From Alphaproteobacteria bacterium (GTDB lineage Bacteria; Pseudomonadota; Alphaproteobacteria; Acetobacterales; Acetobacteraceae): a stretch of 64,000 nt of DNA. How positions within the stretch are numbered: the stretch's first letter is position 1; every line of letters starts with the position of its first letter. Position numbers and translations under genes: made by a program. The notes beneath the pieces are model-generated. The model was not told where the DNA came from, made no database searches, and saw only the letters and a program-made list of their open reading frames with translations. Positions 1-8,400 of the stretch are shown here, in pieces. The DNA is taken from the NCBI GenBank assembly GCA_016869715.1, contig VGDM01000009.1, positions 1 to 64,000 on the forward strand, read 5' to 3'.

Positions 1-1
1 C

Positions 2-739
2 GATCCGCGTCGTTTTACGCTGATTGCCTTTGGCGGTGCCGGGCCGGTACATGCCTGTGATTTGGCTCGACTATTGAAAATCGAGCGCGTGCTAGTACCG
101 CTTGGCGCCGGGGTCGCTTCTGCGATTGGCTTTCTGGTGGCACCACCCGCGACCGATCTGGTGCGCAGCCTGGTCGGGCGGTTGGAACGGCTCGATTGGG
201 CGAAGATCGCGGCTCTTTATGCGGAAATGGTTGCGGAAGCGCGCGGCCTGCTGATTGGCGCTGGCGCTGATCCGGCGGACATCATCTACAAGCCGGCGGC
301 GGATATGCGCTATGTCGGCCAGGGGTTTGAAATCCCAGTACCGATGCCAAGCCTGACGCCCGGCCCGCAGGATATTGCGGCGATTGAGCAGAATTTCCTG
401 GCGGCCTATCGCGAACGCTTTGGCCGCGCGCTCGATGGCCTGCCGACTGAAGCGCTGACCTGGCGGCTGGCCGCATCAGCGCCGAGCCGAGATATCGCCA
501 TGGAAGGCGCACAAAAATCCGAAGTCGGTGAGGCGAAGCGCGGCAGCAGGCGCGCGTTGTTTGAAGGCCACGGCTGGTGCGATTGCGCGGTCTATGACCG
601 CTATCGGCTGGCCCCCGGTGCGGCTTTTACGGGGCCGGCCCTGGTGGAAGAACGCGAATCAACCTGCGTCATCCCGCCCGGCGCGCAGGTTTCCGTGGAC
701 AGGCATCACAATCTTGTCATTGAATTGAGCCAAAGCTGA
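2..739 (+). CDS. Hydantoinase/oxoprolinase A (HyuA-type), C-terminal part, cut by window edge
   Basis: The frame is open from base 2 and continues from upstream, so the listed ATG at 62 is internal. The first visible residues read FTLIAFGGAGPVHACDLARL, a strongly conserved block of the hydantoinase A / 5-oxoprolinase family that belongs to the ATP-binding actin-like fold. Known members work with a HyuB subunit to hydrolyse cyclic amides such as N-methylhydantoin or 5-oxoproline using ATP. Only about the last 245 residues are present; full HyuA proteins are near 690 residues. The C-terminal beta-rich part (around GPALVEERESTCVIPPGAQV) is typical. A TctC binding-protein gene follows after 11 bases, preceded by GAAGGAGG, so the two are probably co-transcribed. 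Substrate cannot be told from this fragment. Confidence 0.9.
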   Translation, partial: DPRRFTLIAFGGAGPVHACDLARLLKIERVLVPLGAGVASAIGFLVAPPATDLVRSLVGRLERLDWAKIAALYAEMVAEARGLLIGAGADPADIIYKPAADMRYVGQGFEIPVPMPSLTPGPQDIAAIEQNFLAAYRERFGRALDGLPTEALTWRLAASAPSRDIAMEGAQKSEVGEAKRGSRRALFEGHGWCDCAVYDRYRLAPGAAFTGPALVEERESTCVIPPGAQVSVDRHHNLVIELSQS

Positions 740-750
740 AGGAGGCTGCC

Positions 751-1731
751 ATGCATTCCATCCAACGCCGCCTGGTTCTGGCCGGCTTGCTTGCCGCGCC
801 CACGCTTCGGACTGCTTCCGCGCAGGAGGTTTGGCCCGCGCGCCCGGTACAGATCATCAATCCCTGGCCCGCGGGTGGGTCATCAGACACCATGGCGCGG
901 CTTTTCGCGCAGCGTTTCAGCCAGGCTTTCGGCCAGCAATTCGTGGTGGATAATCGCGCCGGCGCATCGGGCACGATTGGGCATGGTGTTGTCGCTCGTG
1001 TGCGGCCGGATGGTTATACGCTGCTGTTTGCGACGAACAGCACCTATGCCATCGTGCCCCATCTGATTGATCCCCTGCCCTATGATAATCGCGCGGGCTT
1101 TACCGGGATCAGCCTGGTGGGGCGCACACCGCAGGCGCTTTGCGTGCATCCTGGCGTGCCAGTGAACAATATCACGGAATTCCTGGCCTATGTACGCGCG
1201 CGGCCGGAACAGGTCTCCTTTTCCTCCGCCGGGATTGGCGCATCAAGCCATTTGGCGACAGAAATGCTGATGGCGATTGCGGGCTTGCGCATGCTGCATG
1301 TGCCCTATCGCGGTGGCGCGCCTTCCATGCAGGCGGTAGTGGCTGGCGAGACGCAAATGTCCTTCATTGATGCGGTATCTTCCCTGCCGCATCGCGCTGC
1401 CGGCACGCTGAAATTGCTGGCGGTGGGGACAGCGACGCGATCCTCGCTTTTGCCGGAATTGCCGACACTGGCGGAATCAGGCGTGGCTGGGTTTGATTCC
1501 TCGACCGACATGGCGCTGATGGGTCCGGCGGGCTTGCCGACCGTGGTGGTGGAAGGGCTGGCGGGTGCCGTGCGCGCGGCAGTGGATGATCCGGCCTTTC
1601 GCCAGCAGATGATCATGCAGGGGACGGAGCCGATTGGTTATGGCCCGGCGGAGTTTCAGGATTACTGGAAGCGGGAGATCGCCAAATGGGGTGAGGTGAT
1701 CAAAAGCCGCGGCATTCGCGCGGCGGGGTGA
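751..1731 (+). CDS. Tripartite tricarboxylate transporter substrate-binding protein (TctC/Bug family)
   Basis: A 326-residue secreted protein with an N-terminal export signal ending near TASAQEVWPARP, followed by the standard family opening PVQIINPWPAGGSSDTMARL. Later landmarks are FVVDNRAGASGTIGHG, the DGYTLLF block and HVPYRGGAPSMQAVVAGE, all standard for TctC/Bug periplasmic receptors, which bind carboxylates or amides in a two-lobed cleft. The start is well supported by AGGAGG five bases before ATG. It directly follows the hydantoinase gene with an 11-base gap and is likely in the same transcript, so a cyclic amide or carboxylate breakdown product is a plausible ligand (inference). No TctA or TctB genes are nearby. 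Confidence 0.93.
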   Translation: MHSIQRRLVLAGLLAAPTLRTASAQEVWPARPVQIINPWPAGGSSDTMARLFAQRFSQAFGQQFVVDNRAGASGTIGHGVVARVRPDGYTLLFATNSTYAIVPHLIDPLPYDNRAGFTGISLVGRTPQALCVHPGVPVNNITEFLAYVRARPEQVSFSSAGIGASSHLATEMLMAIAGLRMLHVPYRGGAPSMQAVVAGETQMSFIDAVSSLPHRAAGTLKLLAVGTATRSSLLPELPTLAESGVAGFDSSTDMALMGPAGLPTVVVEGLAGAVRAAVDDPAFRQQMIMQGTEPIGYGPAEFQDYWKREIAKWGEVIKSRGIRAAG

Positions 1732-1780
1732 GGACGCGACCTGCGGCAAAATGAGGATTTTAGTGCAAGAAATCGTTCTT

Positions 1781-1795
1781 GTTCTATTTTTGTTC
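1781..1795. promoter_or_regulatory. LexA SOS box upstream of recA
   Basis: The sequence GTTCTATTTTTGTTC is an exact match to the alphaproteobacterial LexA operator GTTC-N7-GTTC. A third GTTC begins at 1775, six bases before the first arm. The box lies about 180 bases before the recA ATG at 1974, leaving room for a promoter and an untranslated leader. By family knowledge LexA represses recA here until DNA damage. The match is seen directly; repression is inferred. Confidence 0.88.
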
Positions 1796-1973
1796 TTGCC
1801 AAAACCCTAACCTCTTGGCATCTTTCCCCTTGCACCGAATCGAGGTTCCAGGGCCTTGTCGCGGGGCTCTGACGAATTTTCTGGTCACATAACCATAAGC
1901 TGTGGCAACTGTGGCGGAAATCGCGTTATGGTTGAAATCATCACGGGTTACTCTCCAGCATCAGGGGTGCAGC

Positions 1974-3020
1974 ATGGACAAGGGAAAGGCGCTCGACGCA
2001 GCGCTCAACCAGATCGAAAGGGCCTTCGGCAAGGGCTCCATCATGCGCCTAGGCGCCAAACAATCCCAGCAGGGCGATATCGAGGTCGTGTCCTCAGGCT
2101 CGCTTGGGCTTGATCTGGCGCTTGGCATTGGCGGTCTACCGAAGGGGCGGATTGTTGAAATCTACGGGCCGGAATCCTCGGGCAAGACCACGCTTGCCTT
2201 GCATGTGATCGCGGAAGCGCAGAAGCGCAGCGGCACGTGTGCCTTTCTGGATGCGGAACACGCGCTCGATCCCGGCTATGCCAAGAAGCTTGGTGTGGAT
2301 GTGGATAATTTGCTGATCAGCCAGCCCGATGCCGGCGAACAGGCGCTTGAGATCGCCGATACGCTGGTACGGTCGGGCGCGGTTGACGTGCTGGTGGTGG
2401 ATTCTGTCGCAGCGCTCGTGCCGCGCGCGGAGTTGGAAGGCGAAATGGGCGATAGCCATGTCGGGCTGCATGCGCGGCTGATGTCGCAGGCGCTCCGCAA
2501 GCTCACGGGTTCGGTCGCCAAATCCAATACACTGCTGATTTTCCTGAACCAGATCCGCCTCAAGATCGGGGTGATGTTCGGTAATCCGGAAACCACCACG
2601 GGCGGCAATGCGCTGAAATTCTACGCCTCGGTCCGCATGGAAATACGCCGCATTGGCGCCATCAAGGAACGTGATGAGGTAACGGGCAATCATACCCGCG
2701 TGAAGGTGGTAAAGAACAAGATGGCGCCGCCCTTCCGAGAGGTTGAATTCGACATCATGTATGGCGAGGGCATCAGCAAACTTGGCGAATTGATTGATCT
2801 TGGCGTGAAGGCCAATATCGTCGAGAAATCGGGTGCCTGGTTCTCCTGCGATAGTCAGCGCATCGGCCAGGGGCGCGAAAACGCCAAGGGCTTCCTGCGC
2901 GACCATCCTGGAATGGCGGCGTCCATCGAACAGCGCATTCGCGGCCAGGCGGGCCTGCTGGCCGAGAAGATGCTCTCGGGCGATACATCAGAAGAAGAGG
3001 AAAAGGCGGCGGCGGAATAA
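1974..3020 (+). CDS. recA: Recombinase RecA
   Basis: A 348-residue RecA. It binds single-stranded DNA as an ATP-dependent filament, promotes strand exchange and triggers LexA self-cleavage. Visible marks are the opening [21 protein letters not shown], Walker [10 protein letters not shown] near residue 68, Walker [10 protein letters not shown] region, the [15 protein letters not shown] segment and an acidic C-terminal tail ([10 protein letters not shown]). The ORF track begins 24 codons earlier at 1902, but family alignment places the start at the ATG at 1974. An SOS box sits upstream at 1781-1795. The gene stops 15 bases before the end of a convergent TctC gene, and no terminator hairpin is apparent in that gap. 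Confidence 0.98.
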   Translation: MDKGKALDAALNQIERAFGKGSIMRLGAKQSQQGDIEVVSSGSLGLDLALGIGGLPKGRIVEIYGPESSGKTTLALHVIAEAQKRSGTCAFLDAEHALDPGYAKKLGVDVDNLLISQPDAGEQALEIADTLVRSGAVDVLVVDSVAALVPRAELEGEMGDSHVGLHARLMSQALRKLTGSVAKSNTLLIFLNQIRLKIGVMFGNPETTTGGNALKFYASVRMEIRRIGAIKERDEVTGNHTRVKVVKNKMAPPFREVEFDIMYGEGISKLGELIDLGVKANIVEKSGAWFSCDSQRIGQGRENAKGFLRDHPGMAASIEQRIRGQAGLLAEKMLSGDTSEEEEKAAAE

Positions 3021-3035
3021 TCGCCGCCCGCCTAT

Positions 3036-4001
3036 TCAATCCGCATAAGCGCCGGCGGCTTCAATTATGGGCCGCCAGCGATCCACTTCCCCAGCCACGA
3101 AGCGGCGATGGAAGGCGATGGAAGCGCGTTCATCCGAAGGCACATCGGTCAGCAGATCGGCAAAGCGCTGACGAAGCCTTTCTTCGCGTAAAGCCAGGCG
3201 CAGCGCGGCAGAGATCTGTTCCTGGATCGGCTCTGGCGTGCCGGCAGGCGCGTAAAGCCCGTGCCAGGTGGACATTGCGATGCTGGGGGAACCGCCCTCC
3301 GCCGTGGTCGGCACATTCGGCAGGCCAGCCAAACGTTCTGGGCTGCTCACGGCAAAGACCCTAACGCGATTATCGCGAATATAGGGCACAGTATTGGTTG
3401 CCTGATCGCATAGCACGTCAATCCGCCCGGCCATCAATTCAGCAATGGCGGGGGCCGTGCCGCGAAACACCACAGTCGTGGCGCGCGCGCCTGCCGCCTG
3501 CTGCACCAATAGCCCGCAAAGATTGGCGGCCGAGCCAATCCCGGCAGTCGCCAGATTGATCACATCCGCCTTCCGGTTCATTTCCGTCATCAGCTCCCGC
3601 AAATTGGCGACCGGAAAATCGGGCCTTGTGATCACCGTCATGGCGGCGTCAGAGACAATGCCAAGCGGCGCAAAGCTGCCCGGCACCTGATAAGGCAGGC
3701 GGCGGAACAGGGTGGCACTCGCCGCCATGCCGATATTGTTGATCATCAGCGTATAGCCATCCGGGCGGGACTGGGCTAGGCGCTGCGGCCCCACCACAGA
3801 ACCGCCAATTGCCTCCACCACCACGGATTGGCCGATATGCTTGCCGAGATTATCGGCAATGATGCGCGTGATGGTATCGGTCGGCCCCCCGGCGGCACCG
3901 GCGGCGATGATGGTGATCGGGCGCGCGGGAAAGGCTTGGGCCTGGGCTGCGGGGGCGGCTAATACTCCTACCCCCAGGGCGAGGAATTGGCGGCGCTTCA
4001 T
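3036..4001 (-). CDS. TctC/Bug-family substrate-binding protein
   Basis: A 321-residue periplasmic binding protein with a twin-arginine-like leader (MKRRQFLALGVGVLAAPAAQAQA) followed by the family opening FPARPITIIAAGAAGGPTDT. The DGYTLMINNIG block and a shortened VFRGTAPAIAELMAGRIDVL ligand-loop segment confirm the family. The start is supported by AGGAGG five bases before ATG. It converges on recA and is divergent from the TRAP permease pair. No transport membrane genes of the Tct type are near it, so it is one of several orphan receptors in the window. Ligand unknown. Confidence 0.92.
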   Translation of the reverse strand: MKRRQFLALGVGVLAAPAAQAQAFPARPITIIAAGAAGGPTDTITRIIADNLGKHIGQSVVVEAIGGSVVGPQRLAQSRPDGYTLMINNIGMAASATLFRRLPYQVPGSFAPLGIVSDAAMTVITRPDFPVANLRELMTEMNRKADVINLATAGIGSAANLCGLLVQQAAGARATTVVFRGTAPAIAELMAGRIDVLCDQATNTVPYIRDNRVRVFAVSSPERLAGLPNVPTTAEGGSPSIAMSTWHGLYAPAGTPEPIQEQISAALRLALREERLRQRFADLLTDVPSDERASIAFHRRFVAGEVDRWRPIIEAAGAYAD

Positions 4002-4226
4002 GGTTTCCTCCTGGCTTGGCCTGGCCGGGTTTGCGCCCTGGCTTCGGCAGCGCTTATCCTGACAGGGGAAGGCTGGGGCGCGAAAGGGGGTGAGTTAGTG
4101 AATTCTCACCAAAGCCCCTGCTCAAGACAGTTTCCTTTTGCACAAGGCTCCGGTAGCTTGTCGCCAATGATTTAAGAATCCCACCTCCTGAGCGGGATGG
4201 GCTTTCCAACAGGGGGTACCCGCTTC

Positions 4227-4772
4227 ATGGCGCCACTTTTGGCGTTCAGTCGGTTTATCGACTGGATCAATCAGAACATCGGTAAAATCTGCGATTGGCT
4301 TGTGCTGCTCGCCGTCCTGGTCAGTTCCGTCAATGCCATGATGCGTTATGGCTTCGACATGAGTTCCAATGCCTGGCTCGAAGCGCAATGGTATATGTAT
4401 GCCGCCATCGTCATGCTTGGCGCCAGCTATACGCTGAAGCGCAATGAACATGTGAGGGTGGATATCCTGTACATGATGCTGTCGCGGCGCGGGCAGATCC
4501 TGCTGGATATCGCCGGCATCATCGCTTTCATGCTGCCGGCCTGCATCCTGCTCGGCTGGCTGTCCTGGCCCTTCTTCATGCAGTCTTTCTCAGTGAATGA
4601 ATGGTCCAGCAATGCCGGCGGCTTGCTCCGCTGGCCGGTGAAATTCCTGATCCCGCTTGGCTTCGGCCTGTTAACGCTGCAGGGCATTTCTGAACTCATC
4701 AAGCGCGTGGCGGCGCTGAACGGCCATGACATCCCCGACCTTGAAGCCCATTACGAAAGACCGTTGCAATGA
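4227..4772 (+). CDS. dctQ: TRAP transporter small permease (DctQ family)
   Basis: About 181 residues with four predicted membrane helices, the usual layout of the DctQ small subunit of TRAP transporters. Visible features are the SSNAWLEAQWYMYAAIVMLGASYTLKRNEHVRVDIL segment around residues 45-80, which is the family's best-conserved stretch. It pairs with the DctM large permease, whose ATG overlaps this stop codon by four bases (ATGA), so the two are translationally coupled. The start is uncertain: ATG 4197 has only a weak upstream purine run, and ATG 4227 has AGGGGG about 11 bases before it and gives a more usual N terminus (MAPLLAFSRF). I chose 4227. Confidence 0.88.
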   Translation: MAPLLAFSRFIDWINQNIGKICDWLVLLAVLVSSVNAMMRYGFDMSSNAWLEAQWYMYAAIVMLGASYTLKRNEHVRVDILYMMLSRRGQILLDIAGIIAFMLPACILLGWLSWPFFMQSFSVNEWSSNAGGLLRWPVKFLIPLGFGLLTLQGISELIKRVAALNGHDIPDLEAHYERPLQ

Positions 4773-6373
4773 TCCCGTTGGAGTGGATGCCGCCCCTGAT
4801 GTTTGCGGGGCTGATTGTCTTTTTGATCATCGGCTTTCCGGTGGCGTTTTCGCTGGCGGCGGTGGGCTTGTTCTTCGGTATGATTTCCATGGCGCAGGGC
4901 TTCTTCACGCTGGACTTCCTGCAAGCCGTCCCTGGGCGCGTTTTTGGCAGTATCCTGGCCAATGATCTGCTGCTCGCCATTCCCTTCTTCACGCTCATGG
5001 GCGCGATATTAGAAAAATGCGGCCTCGCTGAGGATATGCTGGAAAGCATGGGCCAGCTTTTTGGCCCCATGAAGGGTGGGCTTGGCTATTCGGTGATTAT
5101 TGTAGGCTTCATCCTGGGCGCCATTACCGGCACCGTCGCCGCGCAGGTGATTGCCATGGCGCTGATCACCATGCCGGTGATGATGCGCTACAATTACAAT
5201 ATCCGCTACGCGACAGGCGTCTTGGCGGCATCGGGCACCATCACCCAGCTTGTGCCGCCGTCATTGGTGCTGGTGGTGCTGGCTGACCAGCTTGGGCGTT
5301 CCGTCGGTGACATGTATCTCGGCGCCTGGGGGCCTTCTCTGCTGCAGATTGCAATTTTCGCCATCTATACGTGGTTCCTGACCATCATTCGCCCGCAGGA
5401 TTTGCCGCCGGTGCCGCGCACACTGACGGGTAGGCCGTTGCTGATCAAATGCATGTGGGGCATCATCCCGGCTGGGGTGCTGATCTTCCTGGTGCTCGGC
5501 ACCATCATGCTGGGGCTGGCAACGCCCACTGAAGCCGGCGCGCTGGGTACAGTTGGCGCCATCATTCTTTCCGTACTGCGCAATACCAAAATGTCGCGTG
5601 TCGATCAGATCGCCTATACGTTTGGGCTGGTGGCAACAGGCCTTTGCATCCTCTTCAGCTTTACTGCTGGCATGAAGACCCTGCCCTTCCGGCTCAGCTT
5701 CTCGGCGCTTTTTGCCTCGATCATCTGGCTATGTTGGCGCGCCTGGCAGGATAAGCCGCTGCATGATTTGATTGTGGAGGGCATGCGCTCCACCATGCGC
5801 ATCACCGCCATGGTGGCCTTCATCGTGGTGGGGGCCACCTGCTTTTCCATCGTCTTTGCCGGGGTGGATGGAAATCTTTGGGTGGAACATGGGCTGAGTA
5901 GCCTGCCGGGCGGCGTTTGGGGCTTCCTGATCGCGGTAAATCTGCTGGTCTTCTTCCTGGCCTTCTTCCTCGATTTCTTCGAAATCGCCTTTATCATCGT
6001 GCCCATGCTGGCCCCGGTGGCGCAGAAGCTATTGACCCCGGTGGTTGGTGCGGATGCGGCGCTGATCTGGTTCGGCGTAATGCTTTGCGTGAATATGCAA
6101 ACCAGCTTCATGCACCCGCCCTTCGGCTTTGCGCTGTTTTACCTCCGTAGCGTCATTCCAAAGACCATCAGCAGCGCGGATATCTATTGGGGCGCCATTC
6201 CCTGGGTGGGCTTGCAGCTCATCATGGTCGCCATTGTCATCTTCATGCCGATCACCGTTACCTTCTTCCTGGATAAGCCGCATGGTATTGACCCCAATAC
6301 CATCAGGATTGAGGTCGCGCCGCCCCCGGATGAGGATGACCTACCGCCGCCAAGCTTCGGCCCGCCAAGGTAA
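4769..6373 (+). CDS. dctM: TRAP transporter large permease (DctM family)
   Basis: A 534-residue polytopic membrane protein with many hydrophobic helices. Family marks include the NDLLLAIPFFTLMGAILEKCGLAEDML region, the ATGTV-like segment GAITGTVAAQVIAMALITMPVM and the PPSLVLVVLADQLGRSVGDMY stretch. DctM forms the transport pathway and uses an ion gradient to import the substrate captured by a DctP protein. It is longer than the typical 430 residues: there is an extra hydrophobic region around 280-330, as in the TRAP subfamily for mannitol/chloroaromatic-type or keto acids. It overlaps dctQ by four bases and ends just before a strong terminator. The convergent DctP gene at 6506-7609 is its likely receptor. 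Confidence 0.94.
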   Translation: MIPLEWMPPLMFAGLIVFLIIGFPVAFSLAAVGLFFGMISMAQGFFTLDFLQAVPGRVFGSILANDLLLAIPFFTLMGAILEKCGLAEDMLESMGQLFGPMKGGLGYSVIIVGFILGAITGTVAAQVIAMALITMPVMMRYNYNIRYATGVLAASGTITQLVPPSLVLVVLADQLGRSVGDMYLGAWGPSLLQIAIFAIYTWFLTIIRPQDLPPVPRTLTGRPLLIKCMWGIIPAGVLIFLVLGTIMLGLATPTEAGALGTVGAIILSVLRNTKMSRVDQIAYTFGLVATGLCILFSFTAGMKTLPFRLSFSALFASIIWLCWRAWQDKPLHDLIVEGMRSTMRITAMVAFIVVGATCFSIVFAGVDGNLWVEHGLSSLPGGVWGFLIAVNLLVFFLAFFLDFFEIAFIIVPMLAPVAQKLLTPVVGADAALIWFGVMLCVNMQTSFMHPPFGFALFYLRSVIPKTISSADIYWGAIPWVGLQLIMVAIVIFMPITVTFFLDKPHGIDPNTIRIEVAPPPDEDDLPPPSFGPPR

Positions 6374-6395
6374 ATCCTGGCCCAACCCTAGAGGC

Positions 6396-6430
6396 AAACC
6401 CCATGGCGCATCGCCATGGGGTTTTTCTTT
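6396..6430 (+). terminator. Rho-independent terminator of the TRAP permease operon
   Basis: AAACCCCATGGCG pairs perfectly with CGCCATGGGGTTT across a three-base loop (13-bp stem), followed by TTTTTCTTT. It lies 22 bases after the dctM stop codon. Confidence 0.93.
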
Positions 6431-6445
6431 GTCTGCAACGCGCAT

Positions 6446-6477
6446 AAAAAACCGGTCAGATGCTGTCACCTGACCGG
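6446..6477 (-). terminator. Rho-independent terminator of the DctP gene
   Basis: On the minus strand CCGGTCAG and CTGACCGG form an 8-bp stem with a ten-base loop, followed by a run of six T residues. It lies 28 bases after the stop of the leftward DctP gene and about 16 bases from the opposing terminator of dctM. Confidence 0.85.
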
Positions 6478-6505
6478 CTCTGAAAAAACCAGCTACGCGT
6501 CTGGA

Positions 6506-7609
6506 TCAGATGCGGTTGGCCGCCGACATCCTGTGCATGAAGCCGTCAAACGTGGCCTCCGCAACACGGAACCAGGCGACGGTATCCGGACGGAACGCCT
6601 TCATGCTGTCGAGCAGCTTCTTGAACATGGCATTCTGCGCGGCGACTTCATCATAATATTTCCAGCACTCATCATAACAGGCTTGCAGAACAGGTGTCGA
6701 GAAGGGCTTCAGCTGCGTACCGCCAGCAAGCAGACGCTTCATGGCCTGCGGGTTCAGCGAGTCATATTTCGGCACCATGGATGCGGTGACGATACCTGCC
6801 GCAGCTTCAATCATAGCCTGATAGCTCTTGGGAATGGAATTCCAGGCCCGTTCATTGATGAAGAGCGTGCCGCAAGACGCGCCTTCCCACCAGCCGGGGT
6901 AATGATAGAAGCGCGCGACCTTATTGAAGCCGAGCTTTTCATCATCATAGGGTCCGACCCATTCGGCGCCATCAATCGTGCCGCGTTCCAGCGCCGGGTA
7001 GATATCACCCGCGCCGATCTGTTGTGGCACAACGCCAAGGCGGCGCAGGATATTACCGGCAAAGCCACCGACGCGGAATTTCAGGCCGCGCAAATCCTCA
7101 ACCGTATTGATTTCCTTGCGGAACCAGCCGCCCATCTGGCAGGCCGTGCCGCCAAAGGAGAAGGACCGGACGCCAAGCGGGCGGTAGAATTCCTGGATCA
7201 ATTCATGGCCACCACCATTGCGGAGCCAGGCATAATATTGCCGTTGATTGAGGCTGAAGGGCAGGCCCGTCTCAAAAACGAAGCAGGGATCCTTGCCGAA
7301 ATGGTAATAGGCCGCGTCCTGCCCCATCTCAACCGTACCGTTTTGCACCGCGTCATAAACTTGCAAGGCAGGCACGATTTCACCCGCAGCGAAGATGCGG
7401 AGCTGGAACTTGCCATCCGACATTTCATTGATGATTTTGGCTAAAAGCTCTGTCCCCCCAAACAGCGTATCGAGCGACTTCGGAAAGGCCGAGGTATGGC
7501 GCCAACGGACTTCCGGCATGGTCTGCGCGATGGCGGGGCTCGCCAATACGGTGGCGGCGACGGCGGTAGAGCCGAAGCCGGCCTTTTTGATGAAGTTACG
7601 ACGTTCCAC
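6506..7609 (-). CDS. TRAP transporter substrate-binding protein (DctP family)
   Basis: A periplasmic receptor of the TRAP class. I place the start at GTG 7609, which has AGGGGAG nine bases upstream and gives a 367-residue protein that opens VERRNFIKKAGFGSTAVAAT, a twin-arginine-type leader. The ORF track's ATG at 7681 would add 24 residues before that leader. Family marks include WRHTSAFPKSLDTLFGG after the cleavage site, YYHFGKDPCFVFETGLPF, GLKFRVGGFAGNILRRLGV (conserved Arg that binds the ligand carboxylate) and GTIDGAEWVGPYDDEKLGF. These resemble the TakP/SmoM alpha-keto-acid or mannitol/chloroaromatic subgroup. It converges on the DctQM operon, which is probably its partner. Confidence 0.92.
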   Translation of the reverse strand: MERRNFIKKAGFGSTAVAATVLASPAIAQTMPEVRWRHTSAFPKSLDTLFGGTELLAKIINEMSDGKFQLRIFAAGEIVPALQVYDAVQNGTVEMGQDAAYYHFGKDPCFVFETGLPFSLNQRQYYAWLRNGGGHELIQEFYRPLGVRSFSFGGTACQMGGWFRKEINTVEDLRGLKFRVGGFAGNILRRLGVVPQQIGAGDIYPALERGTIDGAEWVGPYDDEKLGFNKVARFYHYPGWWEGASCGTLFINERAWNSIPKSYQAMIEAAAGIVTASMVPKYDSLNPQAMKRLLAGGTQLKPFSTPVLQACYDECWKYYDEVAAQNAMFKKLLDSMKAFRPDTVAWFRVAEATFDGFMHRMSAANRI

Positions 7610-7734
7610 TTCGGGAAACTCCCCTGTTGTGTGGTTGATGAGGTCTGCCAGCACCCTTATGGCGGGGCTTGGAAATTTCATTTATAATACGGCAGTCGGC
7701 GCTAGAAAAGCCGAATCTGCGGCCGAGACCACCC

Positions 7735-8292
7735 TTAATGGCCAGGTTTTACGCCAGTCGGCATGGTGGATAGCCGATCCACCAGCGCAATCCCAATCGC
7801 CGAGAGGATAAAGATGGTGTGGATGATGGTCTGCCACATGATCCCCGTCTCGGTGAAGGCGGCTTGGGGCGAACCCAGATTCCCGGCCTCAATAAAGGTC
7901 CGCAGCAAATGGATTGAGGATATGCCGACAATCGCCATGGCCAGCTTGATCTTCAGCACGCTGGCATTAACATGACTTAGCCATTCTGGCTGATCCGGGT
8001 GGCCGTCCAGGTTCAGGCGCGACACAAAAGTCTCAAATCCGCCAACAATCACCATGACCAGCAGATTGGCTATCATGACCACATCAATCAGGCCAAGGAC
8101 AATGAGCATGATCTGCTGTTCGGAAAAGGTCGAGGCGTCCACGACCAGATGGATCAATTCCTTGAGGAATTTATAGACATAGACGCATTGCGCCACGATA
8201 AGCCCGAGATAGAGCGGCAATTGCAGCCAGCGCGACCCGAAGATCAGGGCGGCTATGGGGCGGAGCGGCTTCAATTCATCAGGCTGGGCCAT
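7735..8292 (-). CDS. UPF0114 (YqhA-like) inner-membrane protein
   Basis: A 185-residue membrane protein that resembles E. coli YqhA throughout: [16 protein letters not shown] near residue 20, [38 protein letters not shown] around 85-110, then [24 protein letters not shown] and a final helix ending in LVDRL. Four membrane helices are apparent. The function of the family is not established. It is a single gene between the DctP gene and a divergent MFS gene. Confidence 0.9.
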   Translation of the reverse strand: MAQPDELKPLRPIAALIFGSRWLQLPLYLGLIVAQCVYVYKFLKELIHLVVDASTFSEQQIMLIVLGLIDVVMIANLLVMVIVGGFETFVSRLNLDGHPDQPEWLSHVNASVLKIKLAMAIVGISSIHLLRTFIEAGNLGSPQAAFTETGIMWQTIIHTIFILSAIGIALVDRLSTMPTGVKPGH

Positions 8293-8400
8293 GGGAATCC
8301 TCGGCTTGGTGGCACGGCGCCGACGACATAGAGCGGTTTAGCCGAATTGTCAGCAGGGTAACCCCTGGTCCAGGCAGCGTTAACCCGGCAAGATGCCAAC

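Noticed and set aside
2136-2906. 256-residue minus-strand ORF inside recA
   Set aside because: It is the complement of recA with no recognisable family pattern.
6416-7444. 342-residue plus-strand ORF
   Set aside because: It is antisense to the DctP receptor gene and its translation lacks any family pattern; it also starts within the terminator region.
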